64,000 nucleotides of DNA from Streptomyces beijiangensis (GTDB taxonomy: Bacteria > Actinomycetota > Actinomycetes > Streptomycetales > Streptomycetaceae), in the NCBI RefSeq assembly GCF_017315755.1, contig NZ_JAFLRJ010000004.1, positions 1-64,000 of the forward strand. Reading direction: 5' to 3'. The notes under the pieces are model-generated. The model worked only from the letters and a program-made list of their open reading frames with translations. It was not told the DNA's origin and ran no database searches. Positions 17,334 through 26,483 of this stretch are shown piece after piece (the stretch's first letter is position 1; every line of letters starts with the position of its first letter). The translations under genes were made by a program, and so were the position numbers.

Positions 17334-18551
17334 ATGAGCGACATCTCCAGACGGCGGCTCCTCGGGACCGCCGGCGCGGTGGGCGCGGGCGGTCTGGTCA
17401 TCGGCGCGGCGGGCTATTCGGCCGCCGAATCGGACCCCCCGGCCCCGCTGACCGCACTGGGATCGACAGACGTCGCCTTCGACGGCGGTGCGCACCAGGC
17501 CGGGATCACGACGCCCGTGCAGTCCACCGGACACCTCGTCGCCTTCGACCTGGCCCCGGGCGCCGGGCGTACGCAGGCCGCGGCGCTGCTGCGGCGCTGG
17601 TCGGCGAGCGCGCAGAAGATGATGGCGGGACGGCCGGTCGGGGACGCGGACACCGAGATCGCGCTGGACGCTGGACCCTCCTCGCTGACCGTCACCTTCG
17701 GCTTCGGCCACTCCTTCTTCGACCGTACGGACCTGACCGCGCAGCGCCCCGCGCAGCTGGACCCGCTGCCGGACTTCTCCTCCGACCAGCTGGACGCGAA
17801 GCGCTCGGGCGGCGATCTCTGGGTGCAGATCGGCGCCAATGACCCGCTGGTCGCCTTCCACGCACTGCGCCAGCTGCAGAAGGACGCGGGTGCGGCGGCC
17901 CGGGTGCGCTGGCAGATGAACGGCTTCAACCGTGCGCCGGGCGCCACGGCATCCCCGAAGACCGCGCGGAACCTGATGGGGCAGATCGACGGGACGGGCA
18001 ACCCCAAGCCGTCGGAGAAGGACTTCGACCGGCGGATCTTCGTACCCGTATCGGGACAGCCGGCGTGGATGGCGGGCGGTTCGTACGCCGTCGTACGCCG
18101 GATCCGGATGCTCCTCGACGACTGGGAGCAGCTCTCCACGCACCGGCAGGAGCAGGTCATCGGCCGGCGGAAGAAGGACGGCGCCCCTCTTTCGGGTGGC
18201 ACCGAGACCACGGACATGGATCTGGACAAGCTCGGCGCGGACGGCAAGCCGCTGATCCCCGCCGACGCCCATGCGCGGATCTCGGCGCCCGAGCAGAACG
18301 GCGGGGCCGCGCTGCTGCGCCGCCCGTTCTCGTACCACGACGGAATCTCCGCGGACGGGACCCCGGACGCCGGACTGCTCTTCGTCTGCTGGCAGGCGGA
18401 TCCGCTGAGGGGTTTCGTGCCCGTACAGCGGAAGCTCGACCGCGGCGATGCGCTGTCGGCGTTCGTACGGCACGAGTCCAGCGGTCTCTTCGCCGTGCCC
18501 GGGGGCCCGAAGGCCGGGGAGTACGTGGGCCAGAGGCTTCTGGAGTCCTGA
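17334..18551 (+). CDS. dtpA: Tat-exported dye-decolourising heme peroxidase
   Basis: 405 residues. A twin-arginine signal (SRRRLLGTAGA, residues 5-15) with a hydrophobic stretch to about 32 sends the folded heme enzyme across the membrane. DyP marks: the catalytic Asp219 in GQIDGTGNP, the proximal heme His313 in DAHARIS, and the distal Arg in RRPFSYHDG. It belongs to the EfeB/DtpA subgroup. In S. lividans DtpA is linked to the copper enzyme GlxA and to copper-dependent development, consistent with its place at the end of this copper operon, 5 nt after copCD. ATG 17334 is the only start giving the complete Tat motif. Confidence 0.92.
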   Translation: MSDISRRRLLGTAGAVGAGGLVIGAAGYSAAESDPPAPLTALGSTDVAFDGGAHQAGITTPVQSTGHLVAFDLAPGAGRTQAAALLRRWSASAQKMMAGRPVGDADTEIALDAGPSSLTVTFGFGHSFFDRTDLTAQRPAQLDPLPDFSSDQLDAKRSGGDLWVQIGANDPLVAFHALRQLQKDAGAAARVRWQMNGFNRAPGATASPKTARNLMGQIDGTGNPKPSEKDFDRRIFVPVSGQPAWMAGGSYAVVRRIRMLLDDWEQLSTHRQEQVIGRRKKDGAPLSGGTETTDMDLDKLGADGKPLIPADAHARISAPEQNGGAALLRRPFSYHDGISADGTPDAGLLFVCWQADPLRGFVPVQRKLDRGDALSAFVRHESSGLFAVPGGPKAGEYVGQRLLES

Positions 18552-18579
18552 CCCACATACGGCCTATTAGGGTGACCGT

Positions 18580-19515
18580 ATGTCAGCCACGCGCTTCACC
18601 TATCTGGGTCCTGAAGGCACTTTCACCGAGGCGGCACTGCGCACGCTCCCCGAGGCCGCCACCCGGGAGCTCGTCCCGATGGTGTCGGTGCCGGCCGCGC
18701 TGGACGCGGTACGGACCGGGGAAGCGGCGGCAGCGCTCGTACCGATCGAGAACTCCGTGGAAGGCGGCGTCACCGCGACCCTCGACGAGCTCGCGGGCGG
18801 CGAGCCGCTGATGATCTACCGCGAGGTGCTGCTGCCGATCGCCTTCGCGCTGCTGGTGCGCCCGGGGACGAAGCTCAGCGACGTGAAGACGGTGACCGGG
18901 CACCCGGTCGCCCAGCCGCAGGTGCGCAACTGGCTGCGGGCCAACCTCCCCGAGGCCCTCTGGGAGTCGGCCGCATCGAACGCGGACGGCGCCCGGCTCG
19001 TACAGGAGGGGCGGTTCGACGCCGCCTTCGCGGGCGAGTTCGCCGCGGCGACCTATGGTCTGGTGCCGCTGGTCACCGAGATCCATGACGCGGAGAACGC
19101 CGAGACCCGGTTCGTCCTGGTCGGACGGCCCGCGCGGCCCGCTTCGCCGACCGGGGCCGACAAGACCTCGGTGGTCCTCTGGCAGCGCGACGACCACCCC
19201 GGTGGGCTGATGGAGCTCCTGCAGGAGTTCGCGATCCGCGGGGTCAACCTGATGCTGCTGCAGTCCAGGCCGACCGGCGCCGGTATCGGCAATTACTGCT
19301 TCGCCATCGACGCCGAAGGTCATATCGCGGACCGCCGGGTGAGCGAGGCGCTGATGGGGCTCAAGCGGATCTGCCTGGATGTGCGGTTCCTCGGGTCCTA
19401 TCCGCGGGCGGGGGTCGAGCTCGCGGACGTAAGCGAAACGCTGCCGGGGACGTCGGACACCGCGTTCATGGCGGCTGCCGACTGGCTGGCGCGCAGCCAG
19501 GACGGGCGGGCCTGA
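18580..19515 (+). CDS. pheA: prephenate dehydratase
   Basis: 311 residues, cytoplasmic. The catalytic domain (1-185) has YLGPEGTFTE at its start, ENSVEGGV, and the AETRFVLVG motif containing the Thr-Arg-Phe essential for dehydration of prephenate to phenylpyruvate. The ACT regulatory domain (about 200-285) begins DHPGGLMELL, and its phenylalanine-binding ESRP motif is QSRP here, a mild substitution. This is the monofunctional phenylalanine pathway enzyme. It starts 28 nt after dtpA, with CCTATTAGGG just upstream of the ATG, so it may have its own promoter. Confidence 0.95.
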   Translation: MSATRFTYLGPEGTFTEAALRTLPEAATRELVPMVSVPAALDAVRTGEAAAALVPIENSVEGGVTATLDELAGGEPLMIYREVLLPIAFALLVRPGTKLSDVKTVTGHPVAQPQVRNWLRANLPEALWESAASNADGARLVQEGRFDAAFAGEFAAATYGLVPLVTEIHDAENAETRFVLVGRPARPASPTGADKTSVVLWQRDDHPGGLMELLQEFAIRGVNLMLLQSRPTGAGIGNYCFAIDAEGHIADRRVSEALMGLKRICLDVRFLGSYPRAGVELADVSETLPGTSDTAFMAAADWLARSQDGRA

Positions 19516-19560
19516 GAGGCCTTTTCGCGCCTTTCCGCTCTTCCTACCTGCAGATTTGCG

Positions 19561-19872
19561 TTATCCACAGAAGTTATCCACAGGACGCTGTCTCGACCTG
19601 GGGACAAGTCGACAGGATTGGGTGAGACGGTCGACAAATCGCCCTAGTGACGACACTTCCATCCACAGGGGGGTGCGCCGGGCCGTGTCACCCCAATTCC
19701 ACCGATCAACTCTTTAGAGCGATCAATTCCCACTCGAATGAGTGTGTGAGGAGGGTTTGGCCGGGGAATCCTTCGTCCTGCATGCGGCTTTCGGAATGAT
19801 CTCCTCCGCCATCCACAGATTTCCCACACAGCCTGTGGATAACTTTTCCCGACTGTGGATTCCTGTGGATGA
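19561..19872. promoter_or_regulatory. cluster of DnaA-box-like 9-mers between pheA and serS
   Basis: Two perfect TTATCCACA sites lie at 19561-19569 and 19574-19582, one inverted perfect copy at 19834-19842, CCATCCACA at 19659-19667 and 19809-19817, inverted TCATCCACA at 19864-19872, inverted GAATCCACA at 19854-19862, and one-mismatch inverted TTGTCCCCA at 19599-19607. The gene-free interval 19516-20087 (572 nt) holds nothing else recognisable and has lower GC than its surroundings. The boxes suggest DnaA binding outside oriC; regulation of pheA/serS or titration of DnaA are both possible. Confidence 0.7.
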
Positions 19873-20087
19873 ACGTTCCCCAACTGCCGTTCACCGCAAG
19901 GGATGTGGGTCAACAGGACAGCGCCCCGTGCCCCCTTCCGGCGAATCAGCCCGGCTTTATTGACGAATGCCCGGAAATTCCTTCCTCGCGCTTTCTTATT
20001 CAGGAGATACTGCCTCAATTCGGACAAACCGACACGCAAGGCAATATCGAGTCGAGGGGCGGAACCCCGCACCGGTAGCCTGGTGGG

Positions 20088-21365
20088 GTGATTGACCTTC
20101 GCCTGCTCCGTGAGGACCCCGACCGTGTTCGCGCCTCCCAGCGCGCCCGTGGAGAGGACGTCGCGCTCGTCGACGCCCTGCTCTCCGCCGACGAACGGCG
20201 CAGGTCCTCCGGGCTCCGCTTCGACGAACTCCGCTCCGAGCAGAAGTCGCTCGGCAAGCTCATCCCCAAGGCCCAGGGGGAGGAGAAGGCCGAGCTGCTG
20301 AAGAAGACCGGCGTGCTCGCCACCGCCGTCAAGGCCGCCGACGCCGAGCAGAACGAGGCGGACGAGGAGACCAAGCGCCTGCTGCTGCTGCTCGGCAACA
20401 TCGTGCACACCGATGTTCCGGTCGGCGGCGAGGAGGACTTCGTCGTCCTGGAGACGCACGGCACCATCCGCGACTTCGCCGCCGAGGGCTTCGAGCCCAA
20501 GGACCACCTGGAGCTCGGCGAGTCGCTGGGCGCCATCGACGTCGAGCGCGGCGCGAAGGTCTCGGGCTCGCGCTTCTACTACCTGACGGGCGTGGGCGCG
20601 CTCCTTGAGCTCGCGCTGGTCAACGCGGCCATCGCGCAGGCGATGGAGGCCGGCTTCATCCCGATGCTCACCCCCGCGCTGGTGCGTCCGCGCGCCATGG
20701 AGGGGACGGGCTTCCTCGGCCAGGCCGCCGAGAACGTCTACCACCTGGAGAAGGACGACTACTACCTGGTGGGTACGTCGGAGGTCCCTCTCGCCGCGTA
20801 CCACATGGACGAGATCCTCGACGCGGACAAGCTGCCGATGCGCTACGCGGGCTTCTCGCCGTGCTTCCGCCGCGAGGCGGGTACGTACGGGAAGGACACC
20901 CGGGGCATCTTCCGTGTCCACCAGTTCGACAAGGTCGAGATGTTCTCGTACGTCCACCCCGACGACGCCGAGGCCGAGCACCAGCGGCTCCTCGGGTGGG
21001 AGAAGCAGTGGCTGACCGGTCTTGAGCTGCCCTTCCAGGTGATCGACGTGGCGACCGGCGACCTCGGTTCGTCGGCCTCGCGGAAGTTCGACTGCGAGGC
21101 GTGGATCCCGACGCAGGGCAAGTACCGCGAGCTGACCTCTGCGTCCAACTGCGACGGTTTCCAGGCGCGCCGGCTGTCGGTCCGTATGCGCGAGGGCAAG
21201 AAGGTCCAGCCGCTCTCGACGCTCAACGGCACGCTGTGCGCGGTGCCGCGGACGATCGTGGCGATCCTGGAGAACCACCAGCTGGCCGACGGGTCGGTGC
21301 GGGTGCCTGAGGTCCTCAGGCCCTACCTCGGGGGACGAACGATTCTGGAGCCCCTCGCCAAGTGA
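20088..21365 (+). CDS. serS: seryl-tRNA synthetase
   Basis: 425 residues. The N-terminal long antiparallel coiled-coil arm (about 30-105), which grips the long variable arm of tRNA-Ser, is followed by the class II catalytic domain. Motif 2 is [18 protein letters not shown] (about 258-275) and motif 3 is [14 protein letters not shown] (about 381-394). It charges serine onto tRNA-Ser (and tRNA-Sec where present). The GTG start is 16 nt after the GGTAGCC stretch; no strong ribosome site is seen. It is translationally coupled to a HAD phosphatase through a 4-nt overlap and is preceded by the DnaA-box cluster. Confidence 0.97.
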   Translation: MIDLRLLREDPDRVRASQRARGEDVALVDALLSADERRRSSGLRFDELRSEQKSLGKLIPKAQGEEKAELLKKTGVLATAVKAADAEQNEADEETKRLLLLLGNIVHTDVPVGGEEDFVVLETHGTIRDFAAEGFEPKDHLELGESLGAIDVERGAKVSGSRFYYLTGVGALLELALVNAAIAQAMEAGFIPMLTPALVRPRAMEGTGFLGQAAENVYHLEKDDYYLVGTSEVPLAAYHMDEILDADKLPMRYAGFSPCFRREAGTYGKDTRGIFRVHQFDKVEMFSYVHPDDAEAEHQRLLGWEKQWLTGLELPFQVIDVATGDLGSSASRKFDCEAWIPTQGKYRELTSASNCDGFQARRLSVRMREGKKVQPLSTLNGTLCAVPRTIVAILENHQLADGSVRVPEVLRPYLGGRTILEPLAK

Positions 21366-22183
21366 GCACTTCGCCCCGCCCCCTCCCGTACAAGCTCATC
21401 GCGACCGACCTCGACGGGACGCTGCTGCGCTCCGACGACACGGTCTCGGCACGTACGCGTGACGCACTCGCTGCCGTGACGGCGGCGGGTGCGGCGCACA
21501 TCATCGTCACCGGGCGGGCCGTCCCGTGGACCCGTCACATCCTCGACGACCTCGGTTACGAGGGGCTCGCGGTGTGCGGCCAGGGCGCGCAGCTCTACCA
21601 CGCGGGTGAGCACCGGCTGCTGACCTCCGTCACCCTGGACCGGCAGCTGGCCGCGATCGCCCTCGCCAAGATCGAGGCCGAGGTCGGACCGCTGGCGCTG
21701 GCCGCGAGCCGGGACGGGATCGACGGCGAAGTGCTGGTGGGGCCGGGGTACGCCGTACAGGAAGGGCCGCTTCCCGTGGTCCCCTTCTCCGACCTGGCCG
21801 AGCTGTGGGCCGCACCGCTGAACAAGGTCTATCTGCAGCACCCGGGGCTGAGCGACGACGCACTGACGCACGTCGCTCAGCAGGCGGCCGGCGGTCTGGT
21901 CGACGTGGTCATGGCGGGCGCGGGCGTCGTGGAGATCCTGCCGCTGGGGCTGTCCAAGGCGACCGGGCTCTCGCTGGCCGCGCGGCGGCTGAAGGTCACG
22001 TCCGCGGACACGATCGCCTTCGGCGACATGCCGAACGACATCCCGATGTTCGGGTGGTCCGCACACGGCGTCGCGATGGCCAATGCGCACGAGTCGCTGA
22101 AGGCCGTGGCGGACGAGGTCACCGCGTCGAATGACGACGACGGGATCGCCGTGGTGCTGGAGAGAATGCTCACAAGCGTCTGA
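21362..22183 (+). CDS. Cof-type HAD-superfamily phosphatase
   Basis: 273 residues. HAD motif I is ATDLDGTLL (about 14-22), motif II VTGR (about 49-52), motif III Lys in LGLSKATGL (about 197-205) and motif [12 protein letters not shown] (about 220-229), with a C2 cap between II and III. Members dephosphorylate sugar phosphates or coenzyme phosphates such as PLP or FMN; the substrate here is unknown. The GTG start overlaps the serS stop by 4 nt (GTGA). A close paralogue with the same order of motifs lies at 42667-43521. Confidence 0.9.
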   Translation: MSTSPRPLPYKLIATDLDGTLLRSDDTVSARTRDALAAVTAAGAAHIIVTGRAVPWTRHILDDLGYEGLAVCGQGAQLYHAGEHRLLTSVTLDRQLAAIALAKIEAEVGPLALAASRDGIDGEVLVGPGYAVQEGPLPVVPFSDLAELWAAPLNKVYLQHPGLSDDALTHVAQQAAGGLVDVVMAGAGVVEILPLGLSKATGLSLAARRLKVTSADTIAFGDMPNDIPMFGWSAHGVAMANAHESLKAVADEVTASNDDDGIAVVLERMLTSV

Positions 22184-22262
22184 CCTGCACAAACACCTTT
22201 CTCATTCGTCTCACAGACAACTCATAGCGTTCTGGTGGAACGGATGTCCTAGCGTCGTTCGA

Positions 22263-23171
22263 ATGGATGACGACCTTGGAAACCCCGAAAGGAAGAAGCG
22301 CCGCAGGCTGCGGCGCATCGCTGTGATCGCGGCCACGGGCCTGGCCACGGCCGGAGTGCTGACCCTCGCGGTCGACCGCTCGGGCTCGCACATTGATGCG
22401 GCACCGGTCGCCAAAGTCAGCGACACGCCTTCTGCCAGCGCCTCTCCCGCCTCCCCCGACGCGGCTCTGACGCGCGCGCTGAACGCGGTGACGGCGGAGG
22501 GCGACTATCAGGTCGCCGCGCTGGATCTCGACTCCGGTGATTCGGCTTCGTACGCGCACGGGGACAGCGGTACGTACGACACCGCGAGCATCGTGAAGGT
22601 CGACATCCTCGCGACGCTGTTGCTGCAGGCGCAGGACAGCGGGACCGCGCTCACCCCGGCGCAGCGGACACTCGCCACCTCGATGATCGAGAACAGCGAC
22701 AACGACGCGACGAACACGCTCTGGGGCGAGATAGGCGGGGCGTCCGGTCTGGACGCCGCGAACAAGACCCTCGGGCTGACGGACACGGTCGGCGGTACCG
22801 ACGGCGACTGGGGGCTGACGCAGACGACCGCCGAGGACCAGATCACGCTGCTGGAGGCGGTGTACGGGGACGATTCGCCGCTGAGTGCGGACTCGCAGAC
22901 GTACGTCCAGGGGCTGATGGGAAACGTCGAGGCGGATCAGCAGTGGGGAGTGTCGGCGGCTGCCGACAGCGGCTCGTCGGTGGGGCTGAAGAACGGGTGG
23001 CTGCAGCGGTCGGCCACCGACCTGTGGGACATCAACTCGGTCGGCGAGGTGACGGTCGGCGGGGACTCGGTCCTGATCGCGGTCACGTCGAGCGGGTCGT
23101 CGACGGAGAGCGCGGGGATCGGCCTGGTGGAGACGGTCGCCGAGGCGGCGGGGGACGCGGTCGTCGCGTAG
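22263..23171 (+). CDS. class A beta-lactamase-like serine hydrolase, membrane-anchored
   Basis: 302 residues. A basic start (RKKRRRLRR) precedes one hydrophobic segment (about 20-38) and a Ser/Pro/Ala linker, so the domain is extracytoplasmic and tethered. Active-site motifs of penicillin-recognising serine enzymes are visible: SIVK (S-x-x-K, about 116-119), SDN (about 159-161), and KNG (about 247-249) in place of the usual KTG. It could hydrolyse beta-lactams or act on peptidoglycan peptides; the Asn in the third motif makes typical beta-lactamase activity uncertain. ATG 22263 is followed immediately by the charged leader. Confidence 0.78.
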   Translation: MDDDLGNPERKKRRRLRRIAVIAATGLATAGVLTLAVDRSGSHIDAAPVAKVSDTPSASASPASPDAALTRALNAVTAEGDYQVAALDLDSGDSASYAHGDSGTYDTASIVKVDILATLLLQAQDSGTALTPAQRTLATSMIENSDNDATNTLWGEIGGASGLDAANKTLGLTDTVGGTDGDWGLTQTTAEDQITLLEAVYGDDSPLSADSQTYVQGLMGNVEADQQWGVSAAADSGSSVGLKNGWLQRSATDLWDINSVGEVTVGGDSVLIAVTSSGSSTESAGIGLVETVAEAAGDAVVA

Positions 23172-23193
23172 GCGGGTAGCGGGTATCTGTGGG

Positions 23194-23294
23194 CGGAGGA
23201 TGCGCGGATCGAACGCGCGCGGGCTTTCGCCCGACCAAGACTCGCCTGAGGGAACACAGCGCAAGCCCGTGCCTTTCCACTCGGCCAATCCTCC
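23194..23294 (-). tRNA. atypical tRNA-Ser-like gene or tRNA pseudogene (101 nt, abnormal anticodon arm)
   Basis: On the minus strand the outer parts of a class II tRNA are intact. The 7-bp acceptor stem is GGAGGAT/ATCCTCC with discriminator G; the D arm is GCC-GAGTGGAAA-GGC; a variable-arm hairpin is CGGGC-GAAA-GCCCG; and the 5-bp T stem carries loop TTCGATC. The anticodon arm is abnormal: the only stem of 5 bp (CACGG/CTGTG, with one G-T pair) encloses GCTTGCG, which lacks the universal T33, and about 21 unexplained nt separate it from the variable arm. No CCA is encoded. Either a decayed serine tRNA or an unusual functional tRNA-like RNA. Confidence 0.45.
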
Positions 23295-23402
23295 GGGGAG
23301 GGCGGCCCGTGCGCAACGCGCACGCCGTGACATTTTTCCGCTGCCGCGGCGGGGCCGCCCGGGCGGGTCGTCCGTGGGCGGCTCTCGGAGTATGAGGTGA
23401 CG

Positions 23403-24173
23403 CTACCCCGGTGCCGGCCCCGTCCCGCCCTGCTGGGAGCTCGACGGACTCTGACTCTCGTCGGTCATCGTCTCGCCCCTCTCCCGGTCCGGTGTGTGCT
23501 CAACCACTGTGCTCCGTACGGGTGTTCGGCGCCACTCTTTTTTCGTCAGCGGCCAGCAGGCCAGCCCGATGGCGAGGGCGGCGGCGTGGCCGAGGTCCGT
23601 GTAAGTGCCGCCGGTGGCCAGTGGGATACCGAAGAACGCGACCGCGCCCGCGAGGTAGAGCCAGCGGAACCGGCCGTGCACCCGGTAGGTGAGGATGCCG
23701 ATCGAGGCGGCGAGACCGTAACTCACGCCGATGTCGACGACATGGGCCATCCGGCGCGGAACCTCGTGGTTCTGGATGCTCATCAGGACGATCTTCTGGC
23801 TGATGAGGGTGGCGGCGATGTGCGCGATGGCCACGACGAAGAGCCAGCGCAGCGTGCCGAGCCAGCGTTCCACGGGGGCGTGGAAGGTCTCGAAGAGCAC
23901 GAGGTAGAGGAGGACCGACGACGGGTTCTCGATCCAGAAGGCGCTGAGGAGCAGGGACTGCACGGGGTGGGCCGTGAGCTGCACGATGTTGCTGCTGTTG
24001 CGCTCCAGGAGGAAGCGTTCCAGTCCCTCGGTGGAGAGCTCGATGACGATGCTCGTGATCACGATGACCAGCAGCCAGATGTGCGTGCCGGGTGTGGAGC
24101 GGATCCAGCTCCGCAGGGGGTGGGAGGGCTCTGGCTGCCCAGGCACGGACGTCACATCCTCATCTTGGCGCAT
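23403..24173 (-). CDS. rhomboid-like integral membrane protein
   Basis: 256 residues with about six transmembrane helices (first at about 31-50). Helix 4 contains DIGVSYGLAASIG, a G-x-S-x-G-like arrangement around Ser, and the last helix contains DLGHAAALAIG with His, the pair expected for the Ser-His dyad of rhomboid intramembrane proteases. Other features are weak, so it is described as rhomboid-like. A hydrophilic C-terminal tail (about 215-256) is rich in Arg, Ser and Gly. ATG at 24173 is the best start but has no clear ribosome site; a GTG at 24155 is an alternative. Divergent from the FadR-type regulator gene. Substrate unknown. Confidence 0.7.
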   Translation of the reverse strand: MRQDEDVTSVPGQPEPSHPLRSWIRSTPGTHIWLLVIVITSIVIELSTEGLERFLLERNSSNIVQLTAHPVQSLLLSAFWIENPSSVLLYLVLFETFHAPVERWLGTLRWLFVVAIAHIAATLISQKIVLMSIQNHEVPRRMAHVVDIGVSYGLAASIGILTYRVHGRFRWLYLAGAVAFFGIPLATGGTYTDLGHAAALAIGLACWPLTKKEWRRTPVRSTVVEHTPDRERGETMTDESQSPSSSQQGGTGPAPG

Positions 24174-24242
24174 ACGACGTGCGTACGACCGCGAGAGCAG
24201 TTGTAGGATGATTGGGCAACCGGGTGAATGGAGACCGATGTG

Positions 24243-24920
24243 ATGGCGTTGCGGGCGGCGGGGCGGCAGTCCCTCGTGGACACCGTGGTCGAACAGCTGC
24301 GGACGCAGCTGGCCGAGGGCGAGTGGGCGGTCGGCGACCGGATCCCGACCGAGCACGAGCTCGCGGAGCAGCTGGGCGTCGGGCGGAACACGGTGCGCGA
24401 GGCGGTACGGGTGCTGGTGCACGCGGGGCTCCTGGAGTCGCTGCAGGGCAACGGCACTTTCGTACGGTCGACGGCCGATCCTGCGGCGGTGCTGCGGACG
24501 ATGCGGCACGCGGGGGCGCTGGACGTACTGGAGCTGAGGGTCGCGCTGGAGGCCGAGGCCGCGCGGCTGGCGGCGGTACGGCGCGAAGCGGCGGACCTGG
24601 AGCGGCTGCGGGAGGCGCTGCGCGTGCTCCGGGGCGAGGGGGACCGGGCCGCCGACGCGGACATCGTCTTCCATATGGCGGTGGTGGAGGCGACGCACAA
24701 CGCGGCCTTCGTCGAGGTGTACCGCTTCTTCTCCACCCAGGTGCACGAGGTGCTGGTCGAGGCGCTCGGGGACCGGGAGATGCCGCCGATCGATCTGGAG
24801 ACGCACCGGGCGCTGGTCGACGCGATCGAGAGCGGGGACCCGGACGCGGCGGAGCGGGTGGCGCGGCGGCTGCTGCAGGAGCCGATCGACGCGGTGAGCA
24901 CGCTCTTCACCGATCGCTGA
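24243..24920 (+). CDS. FadR-subfamily GntR transcriptional regulator
   Basis: 225 residues. A winged-helix GntR domain (about 5-72) with PTEHELAEQLGVGRNTVREAVRVL is followed by an all-helical FCD effector domain (about 85-215) containing the metal/ligand His residues in FHMAVVEATHN and THRALVDAI. It binds operator DNA and is released or strengthened by a small carboxylate ligand. ATG 24243 is favoured because GGAG lies about 9 nt upstream; ATG 24228 is also in frame. The MFS gene starts 40 nt downstream in the same direction, so it probably controls its own operon with this exporter. Ligand unknown. Confidence 0.88.
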   Translation: MALRAAGRQSLVDTVVEQLRTQLAEGEWAVGDRIPTEHELAEQLGVGRNTVREAVRVLVHAGLLESLQGNGTFVRSTADPAAVLRTMRHAGALDVLELRVALEAEAARLAAVRREAADLERLREALRVLRGEGDRAADADIVFHMAVVEATHNAAFVEVYRFFSTQVHEVLVEALGDREMPPIDLETHRALVDAIESGDPDAAERVARRLLQEPIDAVSTLFTDR

Positions 24921-24960
24921 ATTTCTATACGTAACGCATGAGTTGAGAGAGGTGTTTGTT

Positions 24961-26223
24961 TTGTCACGCCCGGATTCCGAGCTGGTGGTGGTCGATGCGG
25001 AGGCTGATGTCCAGCCGTCCGCGGAGGGGGTGCGGGCGCGGCGGGCGCTGATCGCGCATCCGGTGCTGCTGCTGGTCGGGATCGTGCTGGCCTCGGTCAA
25101 CATGCGGGCCGCGCTGGCGAGCATGTCGCCGCTGGTGACGCAGGTCGGGGCCGACTTCGGGCTCTCGCAGACGGCGAACAGTCTGCTGACGTCGGTGCCG
25201 GTGCTGTTCCTGGGGCTCGGTGCGCTGGTGGCGCCGTGGCTGGGGCGGCGGTTCGGGAGCGAGGTGGTGCTCTTCGGGGCGCTGGTGCTGCTGGCCGGCG
25301 GGATTCTGGTGCGGGTGCTGCCTTCGGTGGGGGCGCTGTACGGGGGGTCGCTGCTGATCGGGACCGCGATCGCGCTGCTGAACGTGCTGATGCCGGGGCT
25401 GATCAAGCGGGACTTCCCGGATCGTGCGGCGTCGATGACGTCCGTGTACACCGGCGCGATGATCGCGGGGGCGACGGTGGCCGCGGCGGCTTCCGTACCG
25501 CTGGAGAAAGCTTTCGGCGGTAGCTGGCAGGCCTCTCTGGCGTTCTGGTCGCTGCTGGCCGTGGTGGCGGCGGTGGCATGGGTGCCGCAGATGATCATTG
25601 CGCGGGGGCGTACGGGGCACGAGGTGCGGGGTGTTGCTGTCGCGGGGCCGGTGAAGAGCGTGTGGCGCAGTGCGCTGGCGTGGCAGGTGACGCTCTTCAT
25701 GGGGCTGCAGTCGCTGTGGTCGTACGTACTGATCGCCTGGATGCCGACGATCTTCAGCGACCACGGGATGAGCCGGTCGTCGGCGGGGGTCGTCTTCGCC
25801 TTCAACAACCTGATCCAGGTGGCCGGCGCCTTTGTGGTGCCGGTCCTCGCGGGCCGGATGCGGAGTCAGCGGCCGCTGATCGTGCTGGTGACGGGGATGG
25901 TGGCGGCCGGGTACGTGGGGCTGATCGTCGCACCCGTGACGGGCGCGTGGGTGTGGGCCGCGGTGCTGGGCGTCGGGCAGGGGGGCGCGGTCGGCCTCGC
26001 GCTGACGCTGATCGTGCTGCGGTCGGGGGACGCGGTGACGGCGGCACGGCTGTCGGGGATGGCGCAGACGGTGGGGTATCTGCTGGCGGCGGTCGGGCCG
26101 TTCGCGGCGGGGGCGGTATACCAGGCGACGGGGAGCTGGACGGTGCCGTTGTCGCTGGTGGTCGGGGTGTGCGTGGTGGCGCTGGGGGTGGGGCTGATGG
26201 CGGCCCGGGACCAGAAGGTGTGA
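24961..26223 (+). CDS. MFS transporter of the CynX/NimT family
   Basis: 420 residues with 12 predicted transmembrane helices and a short hydrophilic N-terminus. The first helix carries ASVNMRAALASMSPL, typical of the CynX/NimT (cyanate, nitroimidazole) group; GRRFGSE is the loop 2-3 motif. TTG at 24961 is chosen because AGAGAGG lies 8 nt upstream; an in-frame TTG at 24943 has no such site. It follows the FadR-type regulator gene by 40 nt, which suggests export or uptake of an organic anion sensed by that regulator. The substrate cannot be predicted. Confidence 0.85.
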   Translation: MSRPDSELVVVDAEADVQPSAEGVRARRALIAHPVLLLVGIVLASVNMRAALASMSPLVTQVGADFGLSQTANSLLTSVPVLFLGLGALVAPWLGRRFGSEVVLFGALVLLAGGILVRVLPSVGALYGGSLLIGTAIALLNVLMPGLIKRDFPDRAASMTSVYTGAMIAGATVAAAASVPLEKAFGGSWQASLAFWSLLAVVAAVAWVPQMIIARGRTGHEVRGVAVAGPVKSVWRSALAWQVTLFMGLQSLWSYVLIAWMPTIFSDHGMSRSSAGVVFAFNNLIQVAGAFVVPVLAGRMRSQRPLIVLVTGMVAAGYVGLIVAPVTGAWVWAAVLGVGQGGAVGLALTLIVLRSGDAVTAARLSGMAQTVGYLLAAVGPFAAGAVYQATGSWTVPLSLVVGVCVVALGVGLMAARDQKV

Positions 26224-26483
26224 CTCGTAACTCCTGTGCGGGGAAAACCCGTTCGTACGCACCCGTGTCTTGTGTGACTGTCCGATCGTTGCCATTCGTG
26301 CGTGGAGGCAACTGGGATCCGGGGCGTCGAGGGTTCGTGAATTTGGGGTTTGCCGGCAGAGGGACACATGGGCCCGCCGGTCATTGAGTCAGTGGGAATA
26401 CATGAGCGGACCTCCACCCCTGTAGCCCGGGGATAGGGCGGTCCCTGTCATGCACCACCGACCATGAACGGAGGCATGTCTCC

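Noticed and set aside
24152..25808. Minus-strand frames upstream of the rhomboid-like gene, antisense to the FadR-type and MFS genes
   Set aside because: The real genes on the plus strand have clear domains; the antisense frames are Ser/Thr/Arg-rich without motifs.
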